A stretch of DNA of 64,000 bases from contig JALKBU010000090.1 of NCBI GenBank assembly GCA_023091735.1, forward strand, positions 24,101 through 88,100. Direction: 5' to 3'. The position numbers and the translations under genes were made by a program. Positions within the stretch are counted from its first letter, which is position 1, and the number at the start of each line of letters is the position of its first letter. Source of the stretch: Trichomonas tenax (Eukaryota > Parabasalia > Trichomonadida > Trichomonadidae). Shown here in pieces: positions 39,786 to 47,554 of this stretch. Under the pieces are notes generated by a model. That model did no database searches. It was not told where the DNA came from and was given only the letters and a program-made list of their open reading frames with translations.

Positions 39786-40253
39786 TTAATGTTTGTGACG
39801 CTTTTCCTTCTTTTGAACAGGCATTGCGGGATCCAATCCAGCCTCGTCAGCGAACTCCTTCACACGCCTATCGAAGTTCTTTCTCTTCATGTCTGAAATA
39901 ATATCCGCCGTTTCGGAGAAGAAAGCTTCAAGGTCCGAGCGCTTGCTGTAGCCGGACTTTGCAGGCGTTTCTGGAAATTCTGATCTCATTGTAGCGATAG
40001 ATTCCTCCATCTTGAATCTCTTGAGGTAAGCGAGTGTAACACATATTGCCTGGCGCCACGCCTCCTCCCTGATGTTGACGTGGACATTTGCCTGGAGTCT
40101 GTCAACGACAGTATCCTCAGATGCGACAACTCTGTTTGCGACTTTGCGAATATACTCTGCGTAGAGATAGTTGATGCCACCTGACGCCTCGACTGCTTTT
40201 GCTGTATCCAGATTAAGTCTCTCCTGCTTGTTTTCCTCTGAAGCAGATGACAT
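39786..40253 (-). CDS. Small LisH-motif-like protein
   Basis: A 155-residue protein with a helical body and a basic tail (KKEKRHKH). The stretch at about 65-95 (ICVTLAYLKRFKMEESIATM, RSEF) resembles the LisH dimerisation motif found in centrosomal and microtubule proteins such as FOP/FOR20 and in CTLH complexes. No catalytic motif is visible. The assignment to a cytoskeletal family is inference. The gene ends 260 bases from the end of SF3A1, convergently. Three motif variants stand within about 60-115 bases upstream. Confidence 0.75.
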   Translation of the reverse strand: MSSASEENKQERLNLDTAKAVEASGGINYLYAEYIRKVANRVVASEDTVVDRLQANVHVNIREEAWRQAICVTLAYLKRFKMEESIATMRSEFPETPAKSGYSKRSDLEAFFSETADIISDMKRKNFDRRVKEFADEAGLDPAMPVQKKEKRHKH

Positions 40254-40310
40254 TTTAAATATTTAACAGAATTTGTTAAACTGAAAATTTTGTATAAAAA
40301 GTGACAGCAA

Positions 40311-40367
40311 TCTGACAATGTAAGCATTTATTTGTCAATGTAATTTTTAAATTTGGCAAATGTAAAA
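40311..40367 (-). promoter_or_regulatory. Three tandem motif variants before the LisH gene
   Basis: TCTGACAATGTAAG, TTTGTCAATGTAA and TTTGGCAAATGTAAAA follow one another at spacings of about 20 bases. The nearest is 58 bases from the ATG. This is the clearest array of the motif in the window. Confidence 0.45.
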
Positions 40368-40744
40368 CTAATTTGACAACTTAATTTTTATTATAAGATT
40401 CATCTCTACGTTAAATATAATATATATGTGTCTGCATAAACTTGTTTACAACGTTTGAATGACTCAATTTCAAAATTGGGGGAGAAATTCATCTTTTAAT
40501 TTAGCTAATTCTAATTTTTGACACGTAAATGAAAATTTGCTATGTAATTTTTTTCTAGTATTAATTGTTGCATTAAGAAACAATGTGAAGGGTTGAATAA
40601 CCATCGATTTTATAGTATGTATAGAATATATAAGGTAATATGTGACCACCATAGAAGTTTGGATAATGTTTATTAAGTTTTGGAGGAGAAAAAAATGGAT
40701 TTTTGTTGAAGTGTATTTTTCATTAATACTTTTGTAAAGTTCGT

Positions 40745-40757
40745 TTTGGCATGTAAA
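40745..40757 (+). promoter_or_regulatory. TTTGGCATGTAAA motif before the 104-residue gene
   Basis: A single copy 51 bases before the ATG at 40808, matching the spacing before CDC25. Confidence 0.35.
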
Positions 40758-40807
40758 TTTACAAACAGCAGAAAATGTAGTCTGAAAATATAAAACTGAC
40801 AGTAATA

Positions 40808-41122
40808 ATGAATCGAAGCGTTCTGTTGCCCAAAGGATACAAATCATTGCAAGATTTCCTTCTGAATTACCACAAAAACGCAGTGCCAACAGCCAAAGCT
40901 AAGCCAACTGCCCAGAAGTCTGCGGATGGAAGATCAATCCCAACAGATTCCGTTGACTCCTTCAAAATACAAATCACGATGTCCAAAATACCGACAGAGT
41001 CGCCGCAGATACAGCTAACGAAGAGGAGAAACTTCTATGAAAGAGCTTCAAATTCAGATATCAATCCACAGCTTTTAGTCAATCCTGCACATCTCTCTTT
41101 CGCACCTGTCGCAAAATTCTAA
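40808..41122 (+). CDS. Small basic protein of unknown function
   Basis: A 104-residue protein whose composition and codons are gene-like, in contrast to the flanks. It starts MNRSVLLPKGYKSLQDFLLN, has a Lys/Ala/Thr-rich middle and ends AHLSFAPVAKF. No domain, signal peptide or membrane segment is visible. An upstream copy of the recurrent promoter-like motif supports it as a real gene. I cannot name the family. Confidence 0.6.
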   Translation: MNRSVLLPKGYKSLQDFLLNYHKNAVPTAKAKPTAQKSADGRSIPTDSVDSFKIQITMSKIPTESPQIQLTKRRNFYERASNSDINPQLLVNPAHLSFAPVAKF

Positions 41123-41503
41123 CTCAAATCAAAAATATTTTATTGATCAAATAATTATTTTTCGTTTTCTTCTTCAATCTATTCTTTTATGATTTGGAAA
41201 TTAGTATTACTTTCGAAATTCCCAGTTATTAGATAAGAAAACCGAATTAATTATCACAAGATGAAAAAATCATACGTTTGGAATGTTCTGAATCATTTGG
41301 TTGCCAATGCATCCTTTATTCTGATGCATTTTTACACACTTTGCTTATTTTTTTTTTTTATTAGAAAAGCATTCGTTTTATATGTTCAGAAACAAAATGA
41401 TATTGTTTTCTATGATAAATGTTTTGATCCTAAGGTAAAAATTTCGAAATTCAAATTATAAAAATAATAATTTTTATTCTATATTTATAACTGTATTAAC
41501 AGA
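41123..41503. other. Intergenic spacer
   Basis: AT-rich. A 66-residue hydrophobic frame (41261-41461) is present, but it has intergenic composition and I do not call it a gene. Confidence 0.4.
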
Positions 41504-44500
41504 TTATTGATTTGCTTTATTAAAGAGCTCCACCAATGGCTTTAAGAAAGCAGATGCTTCAGCAAATCTATTTTTCCTCTCTGCGTCATCATCAACATTT
41601 GCATTCTCTATTATCTTCAGTATCTTATCTGTTAATTCTCTGAATGACTCTATAGCGCCTTCAAGTGTTGATTCGTTCTGACCAACGGACATAAATGATA
41701 ATCCAACAAATAATCTCGCGGCCGTCTCACAGATCAAAAGTTGCGGAATTGTCTTCTGAGACATTCCATTGTCCTCTTCGATCTTCTTTTGCATGCAATC
41801 CATGATTCTCTTCATCAAATCTAAACTCTGCACTTTGTTCGCTGCGTTATCAGAGAATGCGACAATTTCTGAAACAGGGAATTCGAACTGCGTGTTGAAG
41901 ATCAAAAGGCAGTTCGTTAATGTCTCATATTGCATCTCTCTCTCATCCTCTCCAACGTTTTTGATCGCGTTGAGTGTTCCATTCATTCTTGTGAAGCAGA
42001 TCTGCATGAGAGCGTTAAATGCGGCCGGATTTTCCATGGCAATTTGCTTATACCAAACTCTGATTCTGTAGACTAATGATGTGATTGCTGACTGAAGTTT
42101 GTATGACGATGAAGGATCTTTCAAGAAGAAAACGACAACAGGAAGATTGGTAACAATGAACTTTGTTGCAACTTCATTATCAGGAGGCAAAGCAGCCAAG
42201 AATGAGAATATTGCTGGCCACATCTTCGACTGTTTATCAAGCTTTGCTCTGCAAACTCTGTCAACGATGTTAAGATGAACGATCTTTCTCGGGTTGCTGA
42301 GGCTTGGATCTGTGCAGAAGCATGTCAAAGCTTTGATAAACTTCGGGCCAAGAGATTCGCTGTTGCATAATGAATCAGCAGCAGAGCAAAGGAGAATACC
42401 TCTCTTATTGTCAATAGAATTAAGGCTGTGTCTAAGGAAGTATGAAACATCAACAAGAAGGTCACCAGCAGATTCGTTCGTATCTTCAATCATTGCAGCA
42501 ATGCAAGCATCGAAGATGCGATTAAGCTGTTCATAGATCTGCTCATCGAGTCCGTAGTCGAATGTTCTTCTGAGTGCATAAGAGAATACATCGAAAACAA
42601 GTGGTGTGCGTCTCCATTCTAAGTAATCGGCAATAGACTGAATGAATTCTTGTTCTAAGAAGTTTCCATCTCTCTCATTGTGGTTAGCGTTGATAACAAT
42701 GAAGAGTCTGCAGACAGCATTAACGAGGCTCTCTGGATAGTGTGCACTGAAGATGTGTTTGAGCAAAGGAATAAGTTCCTTTGGTCCAACAAATGGAAGG
42801 TTATCTGGAACTTTGACGTTATTGGCAACTGTAGCGTATATCTTAATATAGTCGATAACTGTGGAAATATATTGTGTTATAGCATCAATAGTACTCAAGA
42901 AATTATTGTACTGAGCGAGACCATCGATGAATGATTTCTCGGCTGTTGGATGGAAGAACTTAATGTCATTAACGTCGATATAGAAGTTATCTCCATATTC
43001 ATATCTGTCGCTCTTGAAACGCTCGAAATCGATGTCAAGGCGTTCGTCGTCTTTGATGTTCAGTTCAGGAAACACGATTCTATCACTCAAAGACATTATT
43101 ACCTCAGAAAGATGTGCAGCATCTATTTCTTTGAATGCTGTCTCTGGGTGAGAGCAGATATAGCAAATATGTGCCTGCATCAAGTAGTTCTGTGCAAGGA
43201 TGAAGTTAGGATCCTGATTATTGCGGATTTGAAGGAGTTCGAATGATTGCTTCCAGAATTCGGAGCTTGTGTCGTTTCCTGCAATTTCTGTCAATGTCTT
43301 GGACTTCGCCGAGAGCTTTCTGAACATATGAGCGATGAGTCTTGAGAGCGAAAGAAGGAGTCGCGGCATATCTTTGGCGCCACTGAGAATCTTATTTGTG
43401 ATGACAGCCTTGTAGAATGATTTTGCGATGTGCTGAACAAATGAGAAAGCAAACGCTGGCTGTGACATTAATGTGCTTGCGATGAAATCGAGACTTCTAA
43501 TGTATGTCTGCTCAGAGGCTTTCTCTGTGATCAAGTTTTGATATGCGAAATTAATAAGAACTGTTTGCTTATCTTCAGAATAATAAGCGTCAACAGAAAC
43601 ATCTTTCATTCTTGCAGCAATGTTACAAAGAAGTTCAATGACTTCGAGAGCGAAGCTTGCGAGTTCATTTGCAGCATCGGATGCTGTGGCGACTTCAAGG
43701 AATCCAATCAATGTCGAGAAGATTCCTGAAGCATCACTCTTTGCGTTGAAGAAGATCTTGCAAAGCGGAGAAACATCATCGCTGCTCTCGAGATACCTGG
43801 AGAGAACAATTCTGATGAAGCGAAGTGTTGCAATCTCGCAATTGAGTGGATAAATAGTGTCGACGTGATCTTCATAAACTTGTTCTGCTTTGTTAGGAGA
43901 ACTCGTTGAAGAAGCAGCGTTTGCACCAATATTGATAAGTGTGAGCAATGCAGAGATAAACGATTCATTCTTGTGGATCATTGAACAGAAGTTTGGATCG
44001 ATAATTAACAAATGCTCTGTTGCTTTCACGAGTTCGCACAATATCTTCCATTTCTGGTATTTGGATTGGAATTTACGATGAACGATGCGTGGGAAGCTTT
44101 CTTGAAGAATCAATTTGGCGAAGCTTGGAATTTCTTTTATTGGGCTGCGATACTTGAAGTACAATGTGTTCATTCTGTTTGCAATTGTGATGAAAGCGAG
44201 GATAATTCTATCGTCGTTATTTGTGCTTTCGATTAAATTGATGAAATCTGTGAACCTCGATTGCAATTGCGTGTCGAAGAAATTGATTGTCTCAAGTGGC
44301 GAGAGAGAGATTGTGTTGCTTATTATCTTCGCTGCAAATGGAGCCAAAACAGGAGTCCACAAATATTGAGATATAACTAAATAAAATCGTTGCATGTCTC
44401 TCGTGCCATTAGTGATCTTGAAAATGAGAGACATTTTGCCTTGATCATCGGAATATTTGATTAATTTGTGCAATAAAACGAAAGCGGAATAATCCGGAGA

Positions 44501-45877
44501 TTTCTCGTCAATGTTTGAGTTGACAATCAATGATTCTGATTTAATCAAGAAATCACTGAAAAAATGGATCTTTGTTCTCCTCGTTGCTTGCGATGTCATG
44601 CTTTTTGTTGCGCCAGAAAGGCCATTTCCATTGAGCAATTCCTTGACCATTTTCGCGACATATTCGTTCTTGACTATTGCTGCTAAATATGGGAAAAGAA
44701 CTTCGATGAATCTGCCTGTGCGATCTTTGCGTGGAACTAACAGTGCTTCGATGTTTGATTCAGTGAATGGCGTCGGTCTTTCCTTCACAGCAGCTCTGAT
44801 TAAAATTGGGAAAATGTTTGCGGAAAGGAAGTCTGCGTCTTGTGCTGACTGACGCTCCAACACATTGAAGAGCTTGTTTTGGATGTGAATGGCAATCATC
44901 GAGAAAAATGTCTTTGAAAAACAAGATTTGATAATATCAACCCATTTCGAAATAATTCCGAATATATCGAAGTTTTTGAGTGTCTGAATCGCTGGTTGTG
45001 TGGATTTCTGTGGACTCGTTTCTGGATCTTTTAAGTATTTGAAGAAAATAATTGGAGCGTAAGCATCTTCTGGGAGTTGATTTAACATTTCATAGTTAAA
45101 TTCCAAGAACGAGAGAATTGCTGCATAAACGTACTGTAAATCTCCCTTCAAAAATGTTGCAAGTTCGAGATAACGATTAATTGTGAAATTACTTGGCGGC
45201 GAGAATTCAAATGCTGGTTTAATGATCTTCAGTTGTTCAATTATTTGCTGTGGCTGCATATTTAAGAGCTTCAAGAACAAAATTTCGAGGAAAATATAAT
45301 GATGAACTGCTGGAGTCATTTTCATGATCTCTTCGACGGCTGTAATCGCAGAAACAGGTGTGAATGCGTTTTTATCTGCGGACATCTTGTTTTCATCTGG
45401 TTTTGGCGCTTCTTTTCCAATTGCAGGTTTGGCACCAATTCCAGCCTTCGGAGCTTCATGGGCTGCTGCTGGTTTCTCTATGTTTGGCGTTTTTATTGAG
45501 TCTAATACTTTTGAAATATCATTTATGCGAGTTTTTCCAATTGTTGTAAGTTCTTCCGAATTGCTGATCATCACTGCCGCGAGTTTTTTAGTTTTTGGAT
45601 CGATTAGCGGATTTTGTTCAATTGATCTGAATAAAACGAAGAATGGGCTTTGAGAAATTTGAGATTTCGCGTATTCTCTGAAAATAAACCATAATCCGAC
45701 GAGTTGTTCTTCGACAGAAAGAACGCCTTCGAGAATTAAGATTGATAATGAAGAAATTAAAGCGGATCTCTCGTTAAAGTCGTAGGAATGGAGAAACTTC
45801 ACCTCCAATTCTTCGAGAGTTTCGTCTTTTGCGTTTAAAATATTGATAATTGATTCAGCAACTGTCGAATGATACAT
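41504..45877 (-). CDS. Large alpha-solenoid protein, possibly with a CNOT11-like N terminus
   Basis: A 1457-residue protein that is almost entirely helical repeats, except for a Lys/Ala/Pro-rich linker at about 135-175. The first 125 residues (FNERSALISSLSILILEGVL, EEQLVGLWFIFREYAKSQIS, SPFFVLFRSIEQNPL) follow the pattern of the CNOT11 N-terminal domain of the CCR4-NOT complex. The rest does not resemble CNOT11. A segment around YEYGDNFYIDVNDIKFF recalls large nucleoporins of the Nup188/205 type, but weakly. I therefore leave it unnamed: scaffold nucleoporin, CCR4-NOT component or another solenoid are open. No catalytic motif or membrane segment is visible. Codon use is more AT-rich than in UGPase, suggesting modest expression. 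TTCAGAG lies ten bases before the ATG, and a 100-bp tandem repeat begins about 80 bases upstream. Confidence 0.85.
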   Translation of the reverse strand: MYHSTVAESIINILNAKDETLEELEVKFLHSYDFNERSALISSLSILILEGVLSVEEQLVGLWFIFREYAKSQISQSPFFVLFRSIEQNPLIDPKTKKLAAVMISNSEELTTIGKTRINDISKVLDSIKTPNIEKPAAAHEAPKAGIGAKPAIGKEAPKPDENKMSADKNAFTPVSAITAVEEIMKMTPAVHHYIFLEILFLKLLNMQPQQIIEQLKIIKPAFEFSPPSNFTINRYLELATFLKGDLQYVYAAILSFLEFNYEMLNQLPEDAYAPIIFFKYLKDPETSPQKSTQPAIQTLKNFDIFGIISKWVDIIKSCFSKTFFSMIAIHIQNKLFNVLERQSAQDADFLSANIFPILIRAAVKERPTPFTESNIEALLVPRKDRTGRFIEVLFPYLAAIVKNEYVAKMVKELLNGNGLSGATKSMTSQATRRTKIHFFSDFLIKSESLIVNSNIDEKSPDYSAFVLLHKLIKYSDDQGKMSLIFKITNGTRDMQRFYLVISQYLWTPVLAPFAAKIISNTISLSPLETINFFDTQLQSRFTDFINLIESTNNDDRIILAFITIANRMNTLYFKYRSPIKEIPSFAKLILQESFPRIVHRKFQSKYQKWKILCELVKATEHLLIIDPNFCSMIHKNESFISALLTLINIGANAASSTSSPNKAEQVYEDHVDTIYPLNCEIATLRFIRIVLSRYLESSDDVSPLCKIFFNAKSDASGIFSTLIGFLEVATASDAANELASFALEVIELLCNIAARMKDVSVDAYYSEDKQTVLINFAYQNLITEKASEQTYIRSLDFIASTLMSQPAFAFSFVQHIAKSFYKAVITNKILSGAKDMPRLLLSLSRLIAHMFRKLSAKSKTLTEIAGNDTSSEFWKQSFELLQIRNNQDPNFILAQNYLMQAHICYICSHPETAFKEIDAAHLSEVIMSLSDRIVFPELNIKDDERLDIDFERFKSDRYEYGDNFYIDVNDIKFFHPTAEKSFIDGLAQYNNFLSTIDAITQYISTVIDYIKIYATVANNVKVPDNLPFVGPKELIPLLKHIFSAHYPESLVNAVCRLFIVINANHNERDGNFLEQEFIQSIADYLEWRRTPLVFDVFSYALRRTFDYGLDEQIYEQLNRIFDACIAAMIEDTNESAGDLLVDVSYFLRHSLNSIDNKRGILLCSAADSLCNSESLGPKFIKALTCFCTDPSLSNPRKIVHLNIVDRVCRAKLDKQSKMWPAIFSFLAALPPDNEVATKFIVTNLPVVVFFLKDPSSSYKLQSAITSLVYRIRVWYKQIAMENPAAFNALMQICFTRMNGTLNAIKNVGEDEREMQYETLTNCLLIFNTQFEFPVSEIVAFSDNAANKVQSLDLMKRIMDCMQKKIEEDNGMSQKTIPQLLICETAARLFVGLSFMSVGQNESTLEGAIESFRELTDKILKIIENANVDDDAERKNRFAEASAFLKPLVELFNKANQ

Positions 45878-46644
45878 TTTTTCTCTGAATGGCCAATTTT
45901 TTTGTCTTGAATTTTACCTAAAAACGCTCCATTTTCTGGATATAGATTTGCATCACAATATATCTCACTTTTTGTAATACATCATTAGGTATATCTTTTA
46001 ATAAATTTTTTTGATAATTTAATAATCTACAAGATTTTAGATTTAAATATTCCATCATGTATATTTCACTTTTTATAATACATCATTAGGTATATCTTTT
46101 GATTAATTTTTTGGATAAAAATAAACTAAGCAAAATTTTAGATTTAGTTATTACTCTCCATGCATTTCACTTTTTGTAATATATTATATGATAAATTTTT
46201 TGATCAGATTTTTGATAATTTAATAATCTATAATATCTTATACTTCAATACTCCATAATATATATTACACTTTTTGTAATACATAATTAAATTTGCATAG
46301 AATAAATTATTAATTCAATTATTGATTCTTGAATTTCCAATAATATTTCATTTTTAGTCATACTTTCTTCTAGAAATTATTTTTGTGATATGTTATTGGG
46401 TTTGTATTCTAATCAAAGTTTATTAAGATTTAGATGAGTGAATTTAAATGACTCATAAGCAAAATTCATTCATAAATGCCTTGCATAAGGCGCAAATATT
46501 CGATCTGCATGAAGCAATCATAGATGGACACCAATCGTTGTTGCATGAGGAAATTTTTTTTTTCGAATGCCAGCATTGAGTGAATGATGGAGCCAATTCA
46601 TGTCATGCTGAGAGACTGTATTTCCAGATATAGGTTTTTCCTGA
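45878..46644. other. Intergenic region with tandem repeat
   Basis: AT-rich. It contains the ~100-bp tandem repeat (45955-46330, listed separately) and then 300 bases with scattered protein-like fragments running into the decayed surface-protein gene. Confidence 0.5.
45955..46330. repeat. Degenerate ~100-bp tandem repeat, about 3.7 copies
   Basis: The anchor TCACTTTTTGTAATA, or a close variant, occurs at 45965, 46066, 46167 and 46266, giving periods of 101, 101 and 99 bases. It is followed in copies 1 and 2 by CATCATTAGGTATATCTTTT, and in copies 1 and 3 by TTTGATAATTTAATAATCTA. Copies have diverged by substitutions and small indels. The array starts about 80 bases upstream of the 1457-residue gene. 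Confidence 0.75.
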
Positions 46645-47391
46645 ATCTACTCAACAAGTTCTCGTATTACAACAGCAGGTCTCAGTTATGTTACTAATGT
46701 TGTTTTCTGTGATCAAGTTTCTAATGGCGTTATATCAATATTTGGAAACAATGCGACAAGACTTCTTGTTTATGATTCAGTATTTGTTAATTCCAGTAAT
46801 TCCAAAAGTGGAGGTACTGTATAATTTTCAGGGCAACATTGCCTACAAATTCGAGTAAAAAGTATAAATTCATTCTCCAGTTCCTATGGAGAGCATTCAA
46901 AAGTTGTGATTGTGACACTCTCATCAACATCACGTAATGAAATTCATAAAAGTTCATTAACACAAGCATCTGGTGGACAAACTGTTTTCCGTGCATTACA
47001 TGGCACAGAAATGGTTATCTCGACAAATACATCGTATTCTACCGGACTTGATCATGCAGGCTGGAGTTTAATGAATGCAGATGGCGATTCAGAAATGAAG
47101 TTTTCTAAAGCCTATAATACATTATCTTTAGGGAATTATCCTGTTTTCGTTTTCCAAAAAGTTTCACTTATCAATGTTTCTTAGACTTCAATAATTGCAT
47201 GTTCAAATGTGGCTTGCTTTTGGGGTCTATTCTATACATATTATTCAAACGTTACAATGAGATATTCCATTATCGTCAATAATACATCAAATTATCTATT
47301 TTATCAATATAATAAATGGGAAATCTGTTTGTACAATTGTTATATAAATAACCCAGAAACTAACAACAGATTATCTGGAACAACTGTTTAA
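46645..47391 (+). pseudogene. Decayed beta-helix-type surface protein gene with in-frame stops
   Basis: One plus-strand frame reads as continuous extracellular-type protein across three stop codons, TAA at 46822, TAG at 47182 and TAA at 47389. Segments include LSYVTNVVFCDQVSNGVISI, RLLVYDSVFVNSSNSKSGG, TEMVISTNTSYSTGLDHAGW and GLFYTYYSNVTMRYSIIVNN. The short Asn/Ser/Thr/Val repeat periodicity is that of parallel beta-helix proteins. It has many NxS/T sites and is related in style, not obviously in sequence, to the Pmp-like gene at 1-910. The 5' end is lost: upstream bases break into several frames before about 46645. Downstream, protein-like bases (PYPPPK in another frame, about 47430) suggest a Pro-rich stalk and then a frameshift. 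It is not expressed as a full protein unless stops are recoded, which other genes here do not support. Confidence 0.75.
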
Positions 47392-47554
47392 TATATATTA
47401 AACAGCTTTCAACAAATCTTTGTGATCCTTATCCTCCACCGAAAATATTCTTTGAACAATATGAAAAATTTTTTGGGATAGAAATCAAAATGTTTGTTCT
47501 GTTGTTCATCATTTGATTAATTACAATGTTTTATTCTATATGTCTATAAGAGAA

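Larger units (their letters stand above)
40254..40807. other. Divergent promoter region rich in the recurrent motif
   Basis: The 554 bases between two divergent starts hold TCTGACAATGTAAG (40311-40324), TTTGTCAATGTAA (40331-40343), TTTGGCAAATGTAAAA (40352-40367) and TTTGGCATGTAAA (40745-40757). No gene is seen. The minus-strand frame 40470-40889 overlaps the next gene's start and has intergenic composition. Confidence 0.5.

Noticed and set aside
40470..40889. 139-residue minus-strand frame
   Set aside because: It overlaps the coding start of the 104-residue gene on the other strand, lies mainly in the divergent promoter region and has the amino-acid composition of AT-rich non-coding DNA.
41261..41461. 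66-residue hydrophobic frame
   Set aside because: Phe-rich composition follows from T runs. There is no codon bias, no upstream element and no homology pattern.
46822..47184. Stop-codon recoding (TAA/TAG read as amino acid)
   Set aside because: Intact genes in the window end with TAA, TAG or TGA at the expected protein ends, so the standard code applies; the stops indicate decay.
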